Shown: piece by piece, positions 16,542-25,496 of the stretch | Numbering within the stretch: the stretch's first letter is position 1 | Layout: every line of letters starts with the position of its first letter | Source of the DNA: CAG-826 sp964583155 | Lineage (GTDB): Bacteria; Bacillota_I; Bacilli_A; RFN20; CAG-826 | Direction of reading: 5' to 3' | NCBI GenBank assembly: GCA_964583155.1 | Contig: CAZOUY010000003.1 | Span: 1 to 64,000 of the forward strand | Length of the DNA: 64,000 nucleotides | Position numbers and translations under genes: made by a program | The notes under the pieces: model-generated | Seen by the model: the letters and a program-made list of their open reading frames with translations, nothing else | What the model was told of the DNA's origin: nothing | The model's database searches: none

Positions 16542-18044
16542 TTACTCCTTGAGCGGTATAGACTTTTTAGAAGATTTCGTGAAAGAGGAAACCAAATTTT
16601 CTCCTAAAATTAATAATACTCCGATATATAGGAGTGCATCAATAAGGAGAGTCACAATTATTTTAAGAAACAAATTGTTAAATGGTAAATAAATGTTTAA
16701 AAAATATGAGGCAATTGCCACTAATATGGCGGCAAATAATATTTTGCAATTATTAAGATTGAAGATCGCTTTAATGGAATATTTTTTGGTGATCGTCACT
16801 AAAACCGCTAATAAGACAACGTCACTTACAGCTGTCGCAATCGCAATTCCTATCGACGGTCTATCTTTAAAAACGTATCCTAAAGCAATACACAAAATCG
16901 TGTTTAATACGGTGCCGATAATGACACTTATTAAATAATACTTTTCCTTTCCCATTGGCAACAAAATGGAATTATAGATCATATCGGCAATGGAGTAAGT
17001 TAACGACATGCTAGATACAATGATCAAAGTCAAGGCCGCATTAGTGTAGCCATGACCACCGGATATTATTGAAGTCACGGAGGATGATAAGGTGCTTAAG
17101 GTGGCAATTGCCGGAAGCGCAATAAAGAAACATATATTCATGCTATATTTCGTTAAATTGTTAAAGAAAACCTTATTCTTTAATCCGTAATAATAAGTCG
17201 CACGAGGAATAAAAACCGCACTTAAAGAGGTAATGATGGTAATCACGATCTCGATGGCTTTAATACCGACAGAATATGAACCAACCTCCGCTTTATCGGC
17301 ATCGAGAAGTCCTAAGATAAAAGAATCATTTTGATTATAAAGAGTTAAAACAAAGGAAATGGAAAAAACTACCATTAGAGGCTTAAAATACTGTTTGAAA
17401 TTATAGGGGCCTGTTTTTCTAAAGGAAACATATTTTCGAACAAATACAATGTTAATAATCACCGTAATATAGGTTACCATACATGTAAAAAAGGCATATA
17501 AATATATTTGCTCATCAAAAGGAACCACTTGACCATTGATCGGAAGCTTTATAAAAAGAATAATCATCATAGCGGAGATCAATAACGCTAAAATGGAGCG
17601 AAAAGCTGTATAATAGTGTTTTTCAAGGGCGATAAAAACCCATTCAAATGAAAAAGCTCCCACCAAAAAATTAGTTGATAATACAAAAATCAAGGCGCGA
17701 TTTTCATATAGGGCCCCTTTAAAAGTAAAAATGATCGCCAGCATCGTCATAAAAGACAGAAGCGTCAAGATCGATTGCATAATAAAAAATTCTTGAACCT
17801 TATGACTCAGCTTTTCCTGATCATCACGGACCTTAGTGCATTCACGGATTGCCACATTGGGAATACCTAATTTCGCCAAAGTAAGAAAGTAATACACAAA
17901 TGTATTCGCCCACGTGTATGTTCCCATGCCCGCATCGCCCAAAGCACGACAGGCAAATGGAAATGAGATAAAAGAAAGAATAGTTATTGTCGCTGTTCTG
18001 ATCATATTAACCATTACACTGTAGCGAATATTGTTATTCTTCAT
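16542..18044 (-). CDS. Polysaccharide flippase (Wzx/MATE-like, RfbX family)
   Basis: 500-residue polytopic membrane protein with 12-14 hydrophobic segments, beginning NIRYSVMVNMIRTATITILSFISFPFACRALG, typical of O-antigen/teichoic acid exporters. The GMGTYTWANTFVYYFLTLAKLGIPNVAIRE segment after the first helix is a family hallmark. It should flip lipid-linked oligosaccharides across the membrane. It converges with the two glycosyltransferases and is probably functionally linked. The substrate is unknown. Confidence 0.88.
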   Translation of the reverse strand: MKNNNIRYSVMVNMIRTATITILSFISFPFACRALGDAGMGTYTWANTFVYYFLTLAKLGIPNVAIRECTKVRDDQEKLSHKVQEFFIMQSILTLLSFMTMLAIIFTFKGALYENRALIFVLSTNFLVGAFSFEWVFIALEKHYYTAFRSILALLISAMMIILFIKLPINGQVVPFDEQIYLYAFFTCMVTYITVIINIVFVRKYVSFRKTGPYNFKQYFKPLMVVFSISFVLTLYNQNDSFILGLLDADKAEVGSYSVGIKAIEIVITIITSLSAVFIPRATYYYGLKNKVFFNNLTKYSMNICFFIALPAIATLSTLSSSVTSIISGGHGYTNAALTLIIVSSMSLTYSIADMIYNSILLPMGKEKYYLISVIIGTVLNTILCIALGYVFKDRPSIGIAIATAVSDVVLLAVLVTITKKYSIKAIFNLNNCKILFAAILVAIASYFLNIYLPFNNLFLKIIVTLLIDALLYIGVLLILGENLVSSFTKSSKKSIPLKE

Positions 18045-18071
18045 TAGCGCATCCCCTTTTATATAGTTATT

Positions 18072-18080
18072 ATTCTATCA
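18072..18080 (-). promoter_or_regulatory. Flippase gene promoter (extended -10)
   Basis: TGA-TAGAAT on the minus strand, about 30 bases before the flippase start codon. Confidence 0.5.
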
Positions 18081-18113
18081 TATTTGTAATTTTTTCCAAG
18101 TCATAGATATTTT

Positions 18114-18140
18114 AAAAGGATTCGTTTTACGAACCCTTTT
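18114..18140 (-). terminator. Terminator of the preT-preA operon
   Basis: On the minus strand AAAGGGTTCGT and ACGAATCCTTT form a stem with a three-base loop followed by T residues. The stop codon of the last gene lies within the hairpin. Confidence 0.75.
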
Positions 18141-19485
18141 TACTCTGCAAAATTGAAATAATGGATTGGGCGGCTTCTTTACCTTTTTTAATGGCGCTCA
18201 CTACAGTATTTGGACCATCCACAACATCGCCACCCGCTAGAATATGCGGATTAAGCGTTTGTCCTCTTTGATTAACGATTATACCACCCCATGAATTCAA
18301 TTGTACGCCTTCTGTATCCTTTAAGCATGTAACATTTGGATAGGCACTGATAGCGATAATCACGCCATCAACATTTTCCATATTGCGTAATGAGGAAGGG
18401 ATTTCTTTAACCGATCTCCGACCAGTGGAATCAATATCATCTAATTCCATTTCCACATATTGAAGTGCGGTTACTTTGTTTTGAAAACCGATTAACGCTT
18501 TGGGCAAAGTTAAAAACAATATCTCAATTCCTTCTACCTTTGCCTCCTGAATCTCTTCTTGATAAGCCGGCATTTCCTCTTCGCTACGACGATACATAAT
18601 TTTCACATTAGCGCCTAAACGACGTGCGGTCCGTGCAGCATCGATTGCAACATTGCCACCACCAACCACAATAACGTTTTTCGCTCCACTTAATGGTAGT
18701 AACAAATCATTATAAAGGGCTTTGCGTGTCTCTTTTAAGTAATAATTAGCGAGATAGACGTTCTCCAGGTTTTCTCCCGGTATCCCCATTTTTTTATCAA
18801 CATTCGCCCCACTTGCGATAAATAGCATGCTTAAATCGTTATTTTTCATAAAGAGATCCAATGATCCTTCAATATGCGTGCTAGTATAAAAATTCCCGCC
18901 TAATCGCTTAATGGTCTCCAATAAATTCTCGAGATATTGATATGGTAAGCGATAGGATGGTATTTCATAGGATAATGCGCCTCCTGGAAGCTCATTCTCA
19001 TCATAAATAACGACAGAATAGCCTTGCTTTAATAATTCATAGGCACATGATAATCCAGCCGGGCCCGCTCCAATAACGCCAATTCTTTCTTCATGATTGG
19101 TTTTTATCGGTGAAAATGAGGTATCATCACCTACAAATCGCTCTAAATTCCTAATAGCTACAGAATCGCCATTTTTTCCTCTAACGCATGATGATTCACA
19201 CGGATGAGGACATACGCGTCCACAAATAGATGGAAAAATCGATGTCAATCGTAAAATCTCACGGGCTTTAGAAAGATCACCATTAATGATATTTTGAATA
19301 AAGTGCGGAATATCATTATGCAACGGGCAAGCTTGGATGCATGGTGCGTTCTTACAATTCAAGCATCGATGTCCTTCTTCTTGCGCCATCGTTAATGAAT
19401 ATGATTGCGATACTTCTTCAAAATCATTGATTCGCGATTGCGGATGACGAAAAACAAGAGGCTGCTGCTTTTTACTTAAATTCAT
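18127..19485 (-). CDS. PreT/GltD-like NAD(P)H flavoprotein
   Basis: 452-residue FAD- and NAD(P)-dependent oxidoreductase of the GltD/PreT family. An N-terminal Fe-S domain has Cys clusters CLNCKNAPCIQACP (about 40-53) and CGRVCPHPCESSC (about 90-102). The FAD Rossmann motif GAGPAGLSCAYE is near 139 and the NAD(P) motif VVGGGNVAIDAARTARR near 268. It is the third gene of the preT-preA operon and a paralogue of the first. It could be a second electron donor for PreA, a glutamate synthase small-subunit-like enzyme or a sulfide-dehydrogenase-type protein; no large glutamate synthase subunit is nearby. Confidence 0.85.
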   Translation of the reverse strand: MNLSKKQQPLVFRHPQSRINDFEEVSQSYSLTMAQEEGHRCLNCKNAPCIQACPLHNDIPHFIQNIINGDLSKAREILRLTSIFPSICGRVCPHPCESSCVRGKNGDSVAIRNLERFVGDDTSFSPIKTNHEERIGVIGAGPAGLSCAYELLKQGYSVVIYDENELPGGALSYEIPSYRLPYQYLENLLETIKRLGGNFYTSTHIEGSLDLFMKNNDLSMLFIASGANVDKKMGIPGENLENVYLANYYLKETRKALYNDLLLPLSGAKNVIVVGGGNVAIDAARTARRLGANVKIMYRRSEEEMPAYQEEIQEAKVEGIEILFLTLPKALIGFQNKVTALQYVEMELDDIDSTGRRSVKEIPSSLRNMENVDGVIIAISAYPNVTCLKDTEGVQLNSWGGIIVNQRGQTLNPHILAGGDVVDGPNTVVSAIKKGKEAAQSIISILQSKKGS

Positions 19486-19512
19486 CGCTCCAAAACTCCT
19501 TTTTAGATAATC

Positions 19513-20754
19513 TTAAAGTATGGGTGGATCTTTTTCTCCCCCATTGTTATCTTTCCACTTAATCTCGCCTTTATGAATAGCGCGAACCGGACATACAGTA
19601 GCACATAAGTGGCATCCGACACATTTTTCTTGGTTGACATACGGGCGACGATCTTCTTCATCAAAAATAATCGCTTGATGTCCTCCATCAAAGCATGAAA
19701 TATAGCATCGCCCACAGCCAACACATACATCACGATCAATCTCCGGGTAAACGATGTAGCTCCGATCTAAATTTTCACAAGGAATAATATTTTCATTGGC
19801 AAGACCGATAATTTCTTTTAAAGAATGATATCCATGATCCATCAAATAATAGCTCATTCCTGAGATTAAATCCTCAACAATGCGATATCCATATTGCATA
19901 ATAGCGGTCGTAACCTGCAAAGTGGTCGCTCCTAAAAGGAAGAATTCACATGCATCTTCCCAAGTTTCGATTCCCCCGATACCTGAGATTTCGACATTGG
20001 CCAATTGCGGATTAGTTTTCATCTGTTGAATGAAACGCAGAGCAATCGGTTTAACGGCCTTTCCAGAATATCCGGAAATAGATGACTTGCCATTGACAAT
20101 CGGCAATCCGATTTTTCTTTCCAAATCGAGATTTAAAATTGATTTAACAGTGTTAATCGCCGCGATACCATCAGCACCACCCGCAATACACGCTATAGCC
20201 ACCTCACACATATCACCGATATTTGGAGTCATTTTAGCCATCATCGGCAATTTAGAGCCTCTTTTGACCGCCTCACAATACTTCTTACATAGTGAAGGAT
20301 TCGCACCAACATCCGAGCCCATGGCATGAGAGGTCATCTGTGGGCACGATAAATTCATCTCAATCATATCAGCGCCGGCCTCCTCTACTAAGCGTGCCAG
20401 CTCCACCCAATCCTCTTCATTGGTTCCCATAATAGAAGCAATTAGAACACGATCGGGATAATTCTCTTTTAATCTTCTTAAATCGCGCAAATTTTCTTCC
20501 AAACTATGCTCCGCGATTTGTTCCATATTTTTAAAGCCAATAAAAGGAGTGCCCTCTTTACTTAAGGCATCAAATCGTGGCGATACTTCGTTGATTACAA
20601 AGTGCTTCGGCCCGATGGTTTTAAATACGACTCCACCCCATCCGACATCATATGCTTTGGCACACATTTCATAGCAATTGCCAACGGGAGAAGAAGAAAG
20701 GCAAAACGGATTAGGAAAATGGACTCCTAAAAAATCTATCGATAAATCAACCAT
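19513..20754 (-). CDS. preA: NAD-dependent dihydropyrimidine dehydrogenase subunit PreA
   Basis: FMN TIM-barrel protein of 413 residues reducing uracil or thymine to the dihydro form. The N-terminal FMN part resembles dihydroorotate dehydrogenase; the active-site region reads NLSCPQMTSHAMGSDVG, as I recall it in E. coli PreA, and GGIETWEDACEF lines the FMN phosphate site. Two C-terminal [4Fe-4S] motifs are CVGCGRCYISC and CVGCHLCATVC. It sits between preT and a second PreT-like gene, one base after preT. Confidence 0.93.
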   Translation of the reverse strand: MVDLSIDFLGVHFPNPFCLSSSPVGNCYEMCAKAYDVGWGGVVFKTIGPKHFVINEVSPRFDALSKEGTPFIGFKNMEQIAEHSLEENLRDLRRLKENYPDRVLIASIMGTNEEDWVELARLVEEAGADMIEMNLSCPQMTSHAMGSDVGANPSLCKKYCEAVKRGSKLPMMAKMTPNIGDMCEVAIACIAGGADGIAAINTVKSILNLDLERKIGLPIVNGKSSISGYSGKAVKPIALRFIQQMKTNPQLANVEISGIGGIETWEDACEFFLLGATTLQVTTAIMQYGYRIVEDLISGMSYYLMDHGYHSLKEIIGLANENIIPCENLDRSYIVYPEIDRDVCVGCGRCYISCFDGGHQAIIFDEEDRRPYVNQEKCVGCHLCATVCPVRAIHKGEIKWKDNNGGEKDPPIL

Positions 20755-20755
20755 C

Positions 20756-21982
20756 TTATTTTCCTCCTAAATATCTATCAATTTCTGTGGCGGCTATTTT
20801 CCCGGTTTTAATAGCGTAAACTACGCTTTTATCGCCGGAAACAATATCTCCGGATGCAAAGATCTTGGATTCGCCAATGCGACCATTGTCGGTCTTCACT
20901 TCACCACGTGTCGAATCAAACATCGTTAAAGATTCTAAAGAAGAGCTCTGTCCACAAGCTAAAATTATCAAATCAGCCGTGATGGTTAATCGATTGGCGA
21001 GCTTAACATGTTCAAATTCCACGACATTTTCATGAACCGCGATGGGTGTATATCCATCTATGATCGAAACATTAGCGGCATGCGCCACTTCATATTCCTC
21101 TTTGCTCGCAGGAAAAACCTCCATCTCTTCGCGAGCGACGACCGTCACATTCTGAGTACCTAATGCTTTTAAAGATGTTGCAATATCCATAGCCACATCG
21201 CCACCACCGACGATCAAAGCGTTATTGGGAATATCCACTTCCCCGTCATTTTCTTTGATTTTCGCCAGTAAATCAACCGCTGATAGAACATTTTCATTAT
21301 CTTTAAAAAGAGGTAAAATTCGTCCTTTTGTCGTTCCTGTGGCTAATAGAACCGCATCATAGTGAGGCAAAATTTCATTCATCATTCTCTCATTATCAAT
21401 GAGCTCATTGGTTAATATTCTAACTCCCAATTCTTTGATTCTATCAATTTCCACATCCACAACATGATTCGGTAAACGATATGTCGGAATACCATAGCGT
21501 AACCATCCTCCAGCGTGTGGCCGACTTTCATAGATAACCACCTCATGACCCTTTAAGGCCAATGAAGCCGCCGCTTGAAGACCGGAAGGTCCACTACCGA
21601 TCACCGCCACTTTTTTACCAGTGGCCGGAGCCTTTTGATAAACCTTCATTCCTGTCCGCTCTTCAAAATCAGTGACATATCGCTGAATAGCTCCTATTTT
21701 GATAGGGTGATCGATTCCTGTGCGAGAGCAGGCCTTTTGGCAATATTTCTCAGTCGGGCAAACGCGGGCACAAATAGCGCCAAGAGCGTTATTTAATCTT
21801 ATCGTTTCAGCCGCGCCTTTAAAATTACGAAAGCGCACACTTCTAATGAATTTTGCCGGATCCGTTTGAGCCGGGCAAGATGCGGAACACGGAGCATCAT
21901 GGCACAACAAACAACGCGATGCTTCTTCCATCACAAGCTGCGGAGTGTATGCCGGCTCCCATTCCTCTTGATATCGTTTCAT
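20756..21982 (-). CDS. preT: NAD-dependent dihydropyrimidine dehydrogenase subunit PreT
   Basis: 408-residue flavoprotein that takes electrons from NADH and passes them to PreA. The Fe-S domain has CLLCHDAPCSASCP (about 25-38) and CARVCPTEKYCQKAC (about 71-85); FAD and NAD motifs are IGSGPSGLQAAASLA (about 128) and VGGGDVAMDIATSLKALG (about 258). Length equals the E. coli subunit. First gene of the operon, with AAGGAGG upstream. The pathway can serve pyrimidine breakdown or redox disposal. Confidence 0.93.
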   Translation of the reverse strand: MKRYQEEWEPAYTPQLVMEEASRCLLCHDAPCSASCPAQTDPAKFIRSVRFRNFKGAAETIRLNNALGAICARVCPTEKYCQKACSRTGIDHPIKIGAIQRYVTDFEERTGMKVYQKAPATGKKVAVIGSGPSGLQAAASLALKGHEVVIYESRPHAGGWLRYGIPTYRLPNHVVDVEIDRIKELGVRILTNELIDNERMMNEILPHYDAVLLATGTTKGRILPLFKDNENVLSAVDLLAKIKENDGEVDIPNNALIVGGGDVAMDIATSLKALGTQNVTVVAREEMEVFPASKEEYEVAHAANVSIIDGYTPIAVHENVVEFEHVKLANRLTITADLIILACGQSSSLESLTMFDSTRGEVKTDNGRIGESKIFASGDIVSGDKSVVYAIKTGKIAATEIDRYLGGK

Positions 21983-22024
21983 GAGTTTTTCCTCCTTATT
22001 TATGTAAACACCTTACGATAATAT

Positions 22025-22053
22025 TTTACTATGTTTACCGACTATTTACTATG
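22025..22053. repeat. Direct repeat upstream of preT
   Basis: TTTACTATG occurs at 22025-22033 and again at 22045-22053, exactly 20 bases apart (about two helical turns), with a further TTTAC between. It lies in the 160-base gap between preT and the ribosomal operon terminator and could be an operator, but no regulator is known. Confidence 0.4.
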
Positions 22054-22085
22054 ACAAAATGAAATGGATAAGTATTTTTATCCAC

Positions 22086-22136
22086 AAAAAAAGAGCCGTT
22101 TGAGAATGGCATGATGCCACTATTCTCATTCGGCTC
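22086..22136 (-). terminator. Terminator of the ribosomal protein super-operon
   Basis: On the minus strand GAGCCG...GAGAAT (reverse of 22121-22136) pairs with ATTCTC...CGGCTC over a long stem, followed by TTTTTTT. It lies directly after rplQ and ends the roughly 14.5-kb operon. Confidence 0.92.
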
Positions 22137-22143
22137 CATTTTA

Positions 22144-22542
22144 TTAACGAACAAATTCGACAATAGCCATTGGGGCATTATCACCGCGGCGATTCGTAAG
22201 CTTTAAAATACGAGTATATCCGCCATTGCGATCGGCATAACGTGGCCCAATTTCAGTAAATAGTTTATCAAGAGCGGTTTGATCCTTATTAGCAAGAATA
22301 TCACGAACCACACTTGCGGCCAAACGGCGATGATGCAAATCTCCCTTTTTAGCATAGGTGACTAAGCGATCCGCCATTTTGACGACATCTTTGGCAATTC
22401 CAAGTGTCACAGTCACGCGTTCATGAACGATTAATTCACTAACGACATTACGAAGCATGTTATTATATTTGCTCGATGTATAAGCGGCTTTAAAGCGAAC
22501 GCCGGTTTTACCATGAACATTTTTACGACCTTGTGCTGGCAT
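22144..22542 (-). CDS. rplQ: 50S ribosomal protein L17
   Basis: Large-subunit protein near the peptide exit region, 132 residues against about 120 in Bacillus. Starts MPAQGRKNVHGKTGVRFKA (family: RKLGRTSAHRKAMLR-like region) and ends with GDNAPMAIVEFV. Last gene of the super-operon, 12 bases after rpoA, with AGGAGG. Confidence 0.95.
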   Translation of the reverse strand: MPAQGRKNVHGKTGVRFKAAYTSSKYNNMLRNVVSELIVHERVTVTLGIAKDVVKMADRLVTYAKKGDLHHRRLAASVVRDILANKDQTALDKLFTEIGPRYADRNGGYTRILKLTNRRGDNAPMAIVEFVR

Positions 22543-22554
22543 TAATTTTTCCTC

Positions 22555-23508
22555 CTATTCGTAGTCATGGAAAGATAAACCAATCGCCATCAATTTTTCT
22601 TTGACTTCTTTTAACGATTTCTTTCCAAGATTACGTACTTTCATCATGTCTTCTTCTGTCCGTTGTGTTAATTCAAGGACAGTTTGAATTCCTGCTCTCT
22701 TCAAGCAGTTATATGAACGAACTGACAAATCAAGTTCTTCAATTGTCATATCCTCATACTTATTAGGTTCTTCTTCAACCTTCTCGGTAATTACATCGAT
22801 ATTCTTGGCGATATCACTCACTTCTTCAAAAAGCTTGAAGTGTTCAACCAAGATTTTTGATGCAAGCGCGAGAGCGTCCTGAGGAAGCATCGAACCATTC
22901 GTTTCAATTTCTAAAATCAAACGATCGTAGCGGGAATCATGTCCCACCCGTGTCGGTTCAATGAAATAGCTTACTTTAGTAATTGGCGAATAATTGGAAT
23001 CGGTCGGAATCGTTCCAATATGTTGGGAAGCGGATTTGTTACCTTCAGCAGTAACATATCCACGGCCATTGCGTGCATAGATGGTCATTTGCAATGTTCC
23101 GCCTTCAGCAACATGGGCTATTTCTAATTCCGGATTAATTACCTCCATACCATAAGGAAGATCAAGATCGCCCGCCTTTAAAGTGCAAGGTCCTTGGACA
23201 TCGATAGTAACTTTTTTCGCACTATCCTCTTCATCTTCATCAATCTTTAATACTAAATCTTTTAAGTTAAGGATAATAGTGGTCACATCTTCGACGACAC
23301 CATCTAAAGCACTGAATTCATGACGTGCTCCTTCAACTTTGACTGCATAAACAGATGCTCCCGGTAAAGAAGATAATAATACTCTCCGTAAAGCATTACC
23401 TAAAGTAATACCAAATCCTCTTTCAAGAGGTTCCATAACAAACCTACCCGAATTGTTTTTTAAATCATAGGTTGCGACTTTAAAAAACGGTTTTTCAAAT
23501 TTTCTCAT
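22555..23508 (-). CDS. rpoA: RNA polymerase alpha subunit
   Basis: 317 residues, full length. The N-terminal assembly domain has GFGITLGNALRRVLLSSLPGA (about 29-49), and the C-terminal domain (about 250-317) has the UP-element and activator-binding helices (VRSYNCLKRAGI, RNLGKKSLKEVKEKL). A variable acidic linker lies between. Situated between rpsK and rplQ as in nearly all bacteria. Confidence 0.97.
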   Translation of the reverse strand: MRKFEKPFFKVATYDLKNNSGRFVMEPLERGFGITLGNALRRVLLSSLPGASVYAVKVEGARHEFSALDGVVEDVTTIILNLKDLVLKIDEDEEDSAKKVTIDVQGPCTLKAGDLDLPYGMEVINPELEIAHVAEGGTLQMTIYARNGRGYVTAEGNKSASQHIGTIPTDSNYSPITKVSYFIEPTRVGHDSRYDRLILEIETNGSMLPQDALALASKILVEHFKLFEEVSDIAKNIDVITEKVEEEPNKYEDMTIEELDLSVRSYNCLKRAGIQTVLELTQRTEEDMMKVRNLGKKSLKEVKEKLMAIGLSFHDYE

Positions 23509-23550
23509 TGCGTTTCCTCCTTTGCAATCAACTTAGTTATTGAACAACAA

Positions 23551-23952
23551 TTAACCACGTGGACGCTTTGGTGGACGGCAACCATTATGGGGAATCGGTG
23601 TGGTATCAGTAATCATCACGATATTTAATCCCGCTGCTTGTAAACTACGAACTGCCGATTCACGACCTGGTCCTGGGCCTTTAACGTTGACATCAACGGT
23701 TTTAATTCCTTGATCCAAAGCCTTTTTGGCACACGCCTCTGCAGCAGCTTGTGCCGCAAAAGGAGTTGACTTTTTGGCGCCTTTGAATCCTAATGCACCA
23801 GCGCTTGACCAAGCAATAGCGTTTCCTGCTTCGTCGGTAATGGTGACAATAGTATTATTGAAAGTTGAGTGAACGTGGGCAATACCTTTTGTATAGCTTC
23901 TTTTAATCTTTTTCTTCCGTGTTGTCGAAGATTTCTTTGCAACTTTAGCCAT
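23551..23952 (-). CDS. rpsK: 30S ribosomal protein S11
   Basis: 133 residues; a Lys-rich N-terminus, then AHVHSTFNNTIVTITDEAGN and the C-terminal TPIPHNGCRPPKRPRG. S11 sits on the platform and contacts the 690 loop of 16S rRNA. Alpha-operon position between rpsM and rpoA. Confidence 0.96.
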   Translation of the reverse strand: MAKVAKKSSTTRKKKIKRSYTKGIAHVHSTFNNTIVTITDEAGNAIAWSSAGALGFKGAKKSTPFAAQAAAEACAKKALDQGIKTVDVNVKGPGPGRESAVRSLQAAGLNIVMITDTTPIPHNGCRPPKRPRG

Positions 23953-23973
23953 AATTCTTTCTCCTCACTTTCC

Positions 23974-24348
23974 TTATTGAGTAGCTTTCTTCTTATTCGC
24001 AATGGTCTTTTTCGGTCCTTTGCGAGTCCGAGCGTTCGTTCTCGTTCTTTGACCACGAACTGGTAGACCTTTACGATGGCGAAGTCCGCGATAGCATCCG
24101 ATTTCTTGAAGACGCTTAATGCTTAAGGAATTTTCCCGACGGAGATCTCCTTCTACACGATAATGCGCCACTTCACTACGGATAGCGGTTAGTTGATCTT
24201 CAGTAAGATTCTTCACGCGAATATCTTCACTGATATTTAATTTGCTTAAAATTTTCTTTGCAGTGGTGGGTCCAATTCCGTAAATATAAGTAAGGGAAAT
24301 GACCACACGCTTTTCATTTGGAATATCTACTCCAGCAATACGTGCCAT
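23974..24348 (-). CDS. rpsM: 30S ribosomal protein S13
   Basis: 124 residues; MARIAGVDIPNEKRVVISLTYIYGIG start and RGLRHRKGLPVRGQRTRTNARTRKG near the end are diagnostic. It lies on the small-subunit head at the intersubunit bridge. Between rpmJ and rpsK. Confidence 0.96.
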   Translation of the reverse strand: MARIAGVDIPNEKRVVISLTYIYGIGPTTAKKILSKLNISEDIRVKNLTEDQLTAIRSEVAHYRVEGDLRRENSLSIKRLQEIGCYRGLRHRKGLPVRGQRTRTNARTRKGPKKTIANKKKATQ

Positions 24349-24363
24349 AATTTTAAATTCCTC

Positions 24364-24480
24364 CTAATTTCCTTGTCTCTGCTTATGTTTTGGATTCGAG
24401 CAAATGACCATGATACGGCCATGACGACGAATCACTTTGCATTTATCGCAGATAGGTTTGACTGAGGGTCTGACTTTCAT
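24364..24480 (-). CDS. rpmJ: 50S ribosomal protein L36
   Basis: A short gene of 38 codons reading MKVRPSVKPICDKCKVIRRH and ending KHKQRQGN, with TAG stop. It is the zinc-binding (C+) form: C11, C14, C27 and H32 make the zinc ribbon. AGGAGG lies upstream. It has the standard place between infA and rpsM. Confidence 0.95.
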   Translation of the reverse strand: MKVRPSVKPICDKCKVIRRHGRIMVICSNPKHKQRQGN

Positions 24481-24500
24481 AAAAATTTTCCTCCTCGTTT

Positions 24501-24719
24501 TTATTTAAATCTAAATGTGATTCTACCCCGTGTTAAATCGTAGGGCGATATTTCCACCGTAACTCTATCACCTGGTAAAATGCGAATGTAGTTCATGCGG
24601 ATTTTACCAGAAACGGTTGCGAGAATTACGACGCCGTTTTGTAGCTTCACGCGAAACATCGCGTTAGGAAGCGTTTCTACGACTATCGCCTCGACTTCAA
24701 TGACATCTTCTTTTGCCAT
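24501..24719 (-). CDS. infA: Translation initiation factor IF-1
   Basis: 72 residues, the standard length, single OB fold binding the 30S A site. MAKEDVIEVEAIVVETLPNA and the ending PYDLTRGRITFRFK are typical. Between map and rpmJ. Confidence 0.97.
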   Translation of the reverse strand: MAKEDVIEVEAIVVETLPNAMFRVKLQNGVVILATVSGKIRMNYIRILPGDRVTVEISPYDLTRGRITFRFK

Positions 24720-24731
24720 TTTTATCCTCCA

Positions 24732-25490
24732 TCATTTCTTAGTTTGATTTAATGTGAGAACTTCATAGCCCTCTAAGGTAACAACAATTGTATTTTCATA
24801 ATGGCTCGCTAATTTACCATCCACCGTTTTCACCGTCCAGCCATCCGGCATGGTTTTTGTCTCTCTTCGTCCCTGATGCAGCATCGGCTCAATAGCCAAG
24901 CACATCCCAACGCGAAGCTTGGGACCATGTCCGGGAAGACCATAATTTGGAATAATCGGGTCCTCGTGAAGCTCAGTTCCAATTCCATGTCCCGTATAAT
25001 CACGGGGAATGGAAAATCCGTTAGCCTCGGCATGCGATTGAATAATGTGGGAAATATCCGATAAATAAACGCCCGGCTTAATTATCTTTAAAGCCTCAAA
25101 GAAACATTCTTCAGTAACACGAATCAATTTTTGAGCTTCTTCACTGACCTTGCCGATAGCATAGGTTCGAGCAGCGTCACCATTATATCCTTTATAAACA
25201 GCTCCAACATCGATCGAAACGATATCGCCTTCTTTTAAGCGATAGTGACTGGGAAATCCATGAACGAGCGTATCATTGACTGAGATACAGCATGTATAGG
25301 GAAATCCACCATATCCCTTAAATCCAGGCACCGCTTGTTGATCACGAATAGTTTTTTCCGCTACTCGATCAAGCTCTAATGTGGTGATACCGGGCTTTAA
25401 CAACGGTTCCAGTGCCGTAAAGACACTGGCCGTTATCTTGCCGGCTTCGCGCATCAACTCGATTTCTCGAGGAGATTTAACGATAATCAT
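24732..25490 (-). CDS. map: Methionine aminopeptidase, type I
   Basis: 252 residues, removes the N-terminal Met from new proteins. Metal ligands are seen in VSIDVGAVYKGYNGDAA (two Asp), TGHGIGTELHEDP (His), AIEPML (Glu) and the last Glu in HYENTIVV. The ribosome binding site AAGGAG lies in the end of adk, coupling the two. Order adk-map-infA as in Bacillus. Confidence 0.96.
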   Translation of the reverse strand: MIIVKSPREIELMREAGKITASVFTALEPLLKPGITTLELDRVAEKTIRDQQAVPGFKGYGGFPYTCCISVNDTLVHGFPSHYRLKEGDIVSIDVGAVYKGYNGDAARTYAIGKVSEEAQKLIRVTEECFFEALKIIKPGVYLSDISHIIQSHAEANGFSIPRDYTGHGIGTELHEDPIIPNYGLPGHGPKLRVGMCLAIEPMLHQGRRETKTMPDGWTVKTVDGKLASHYENTIVVTLEGYEVLTLNQTKK

Positions 25491-25496
25491 AGCCGT

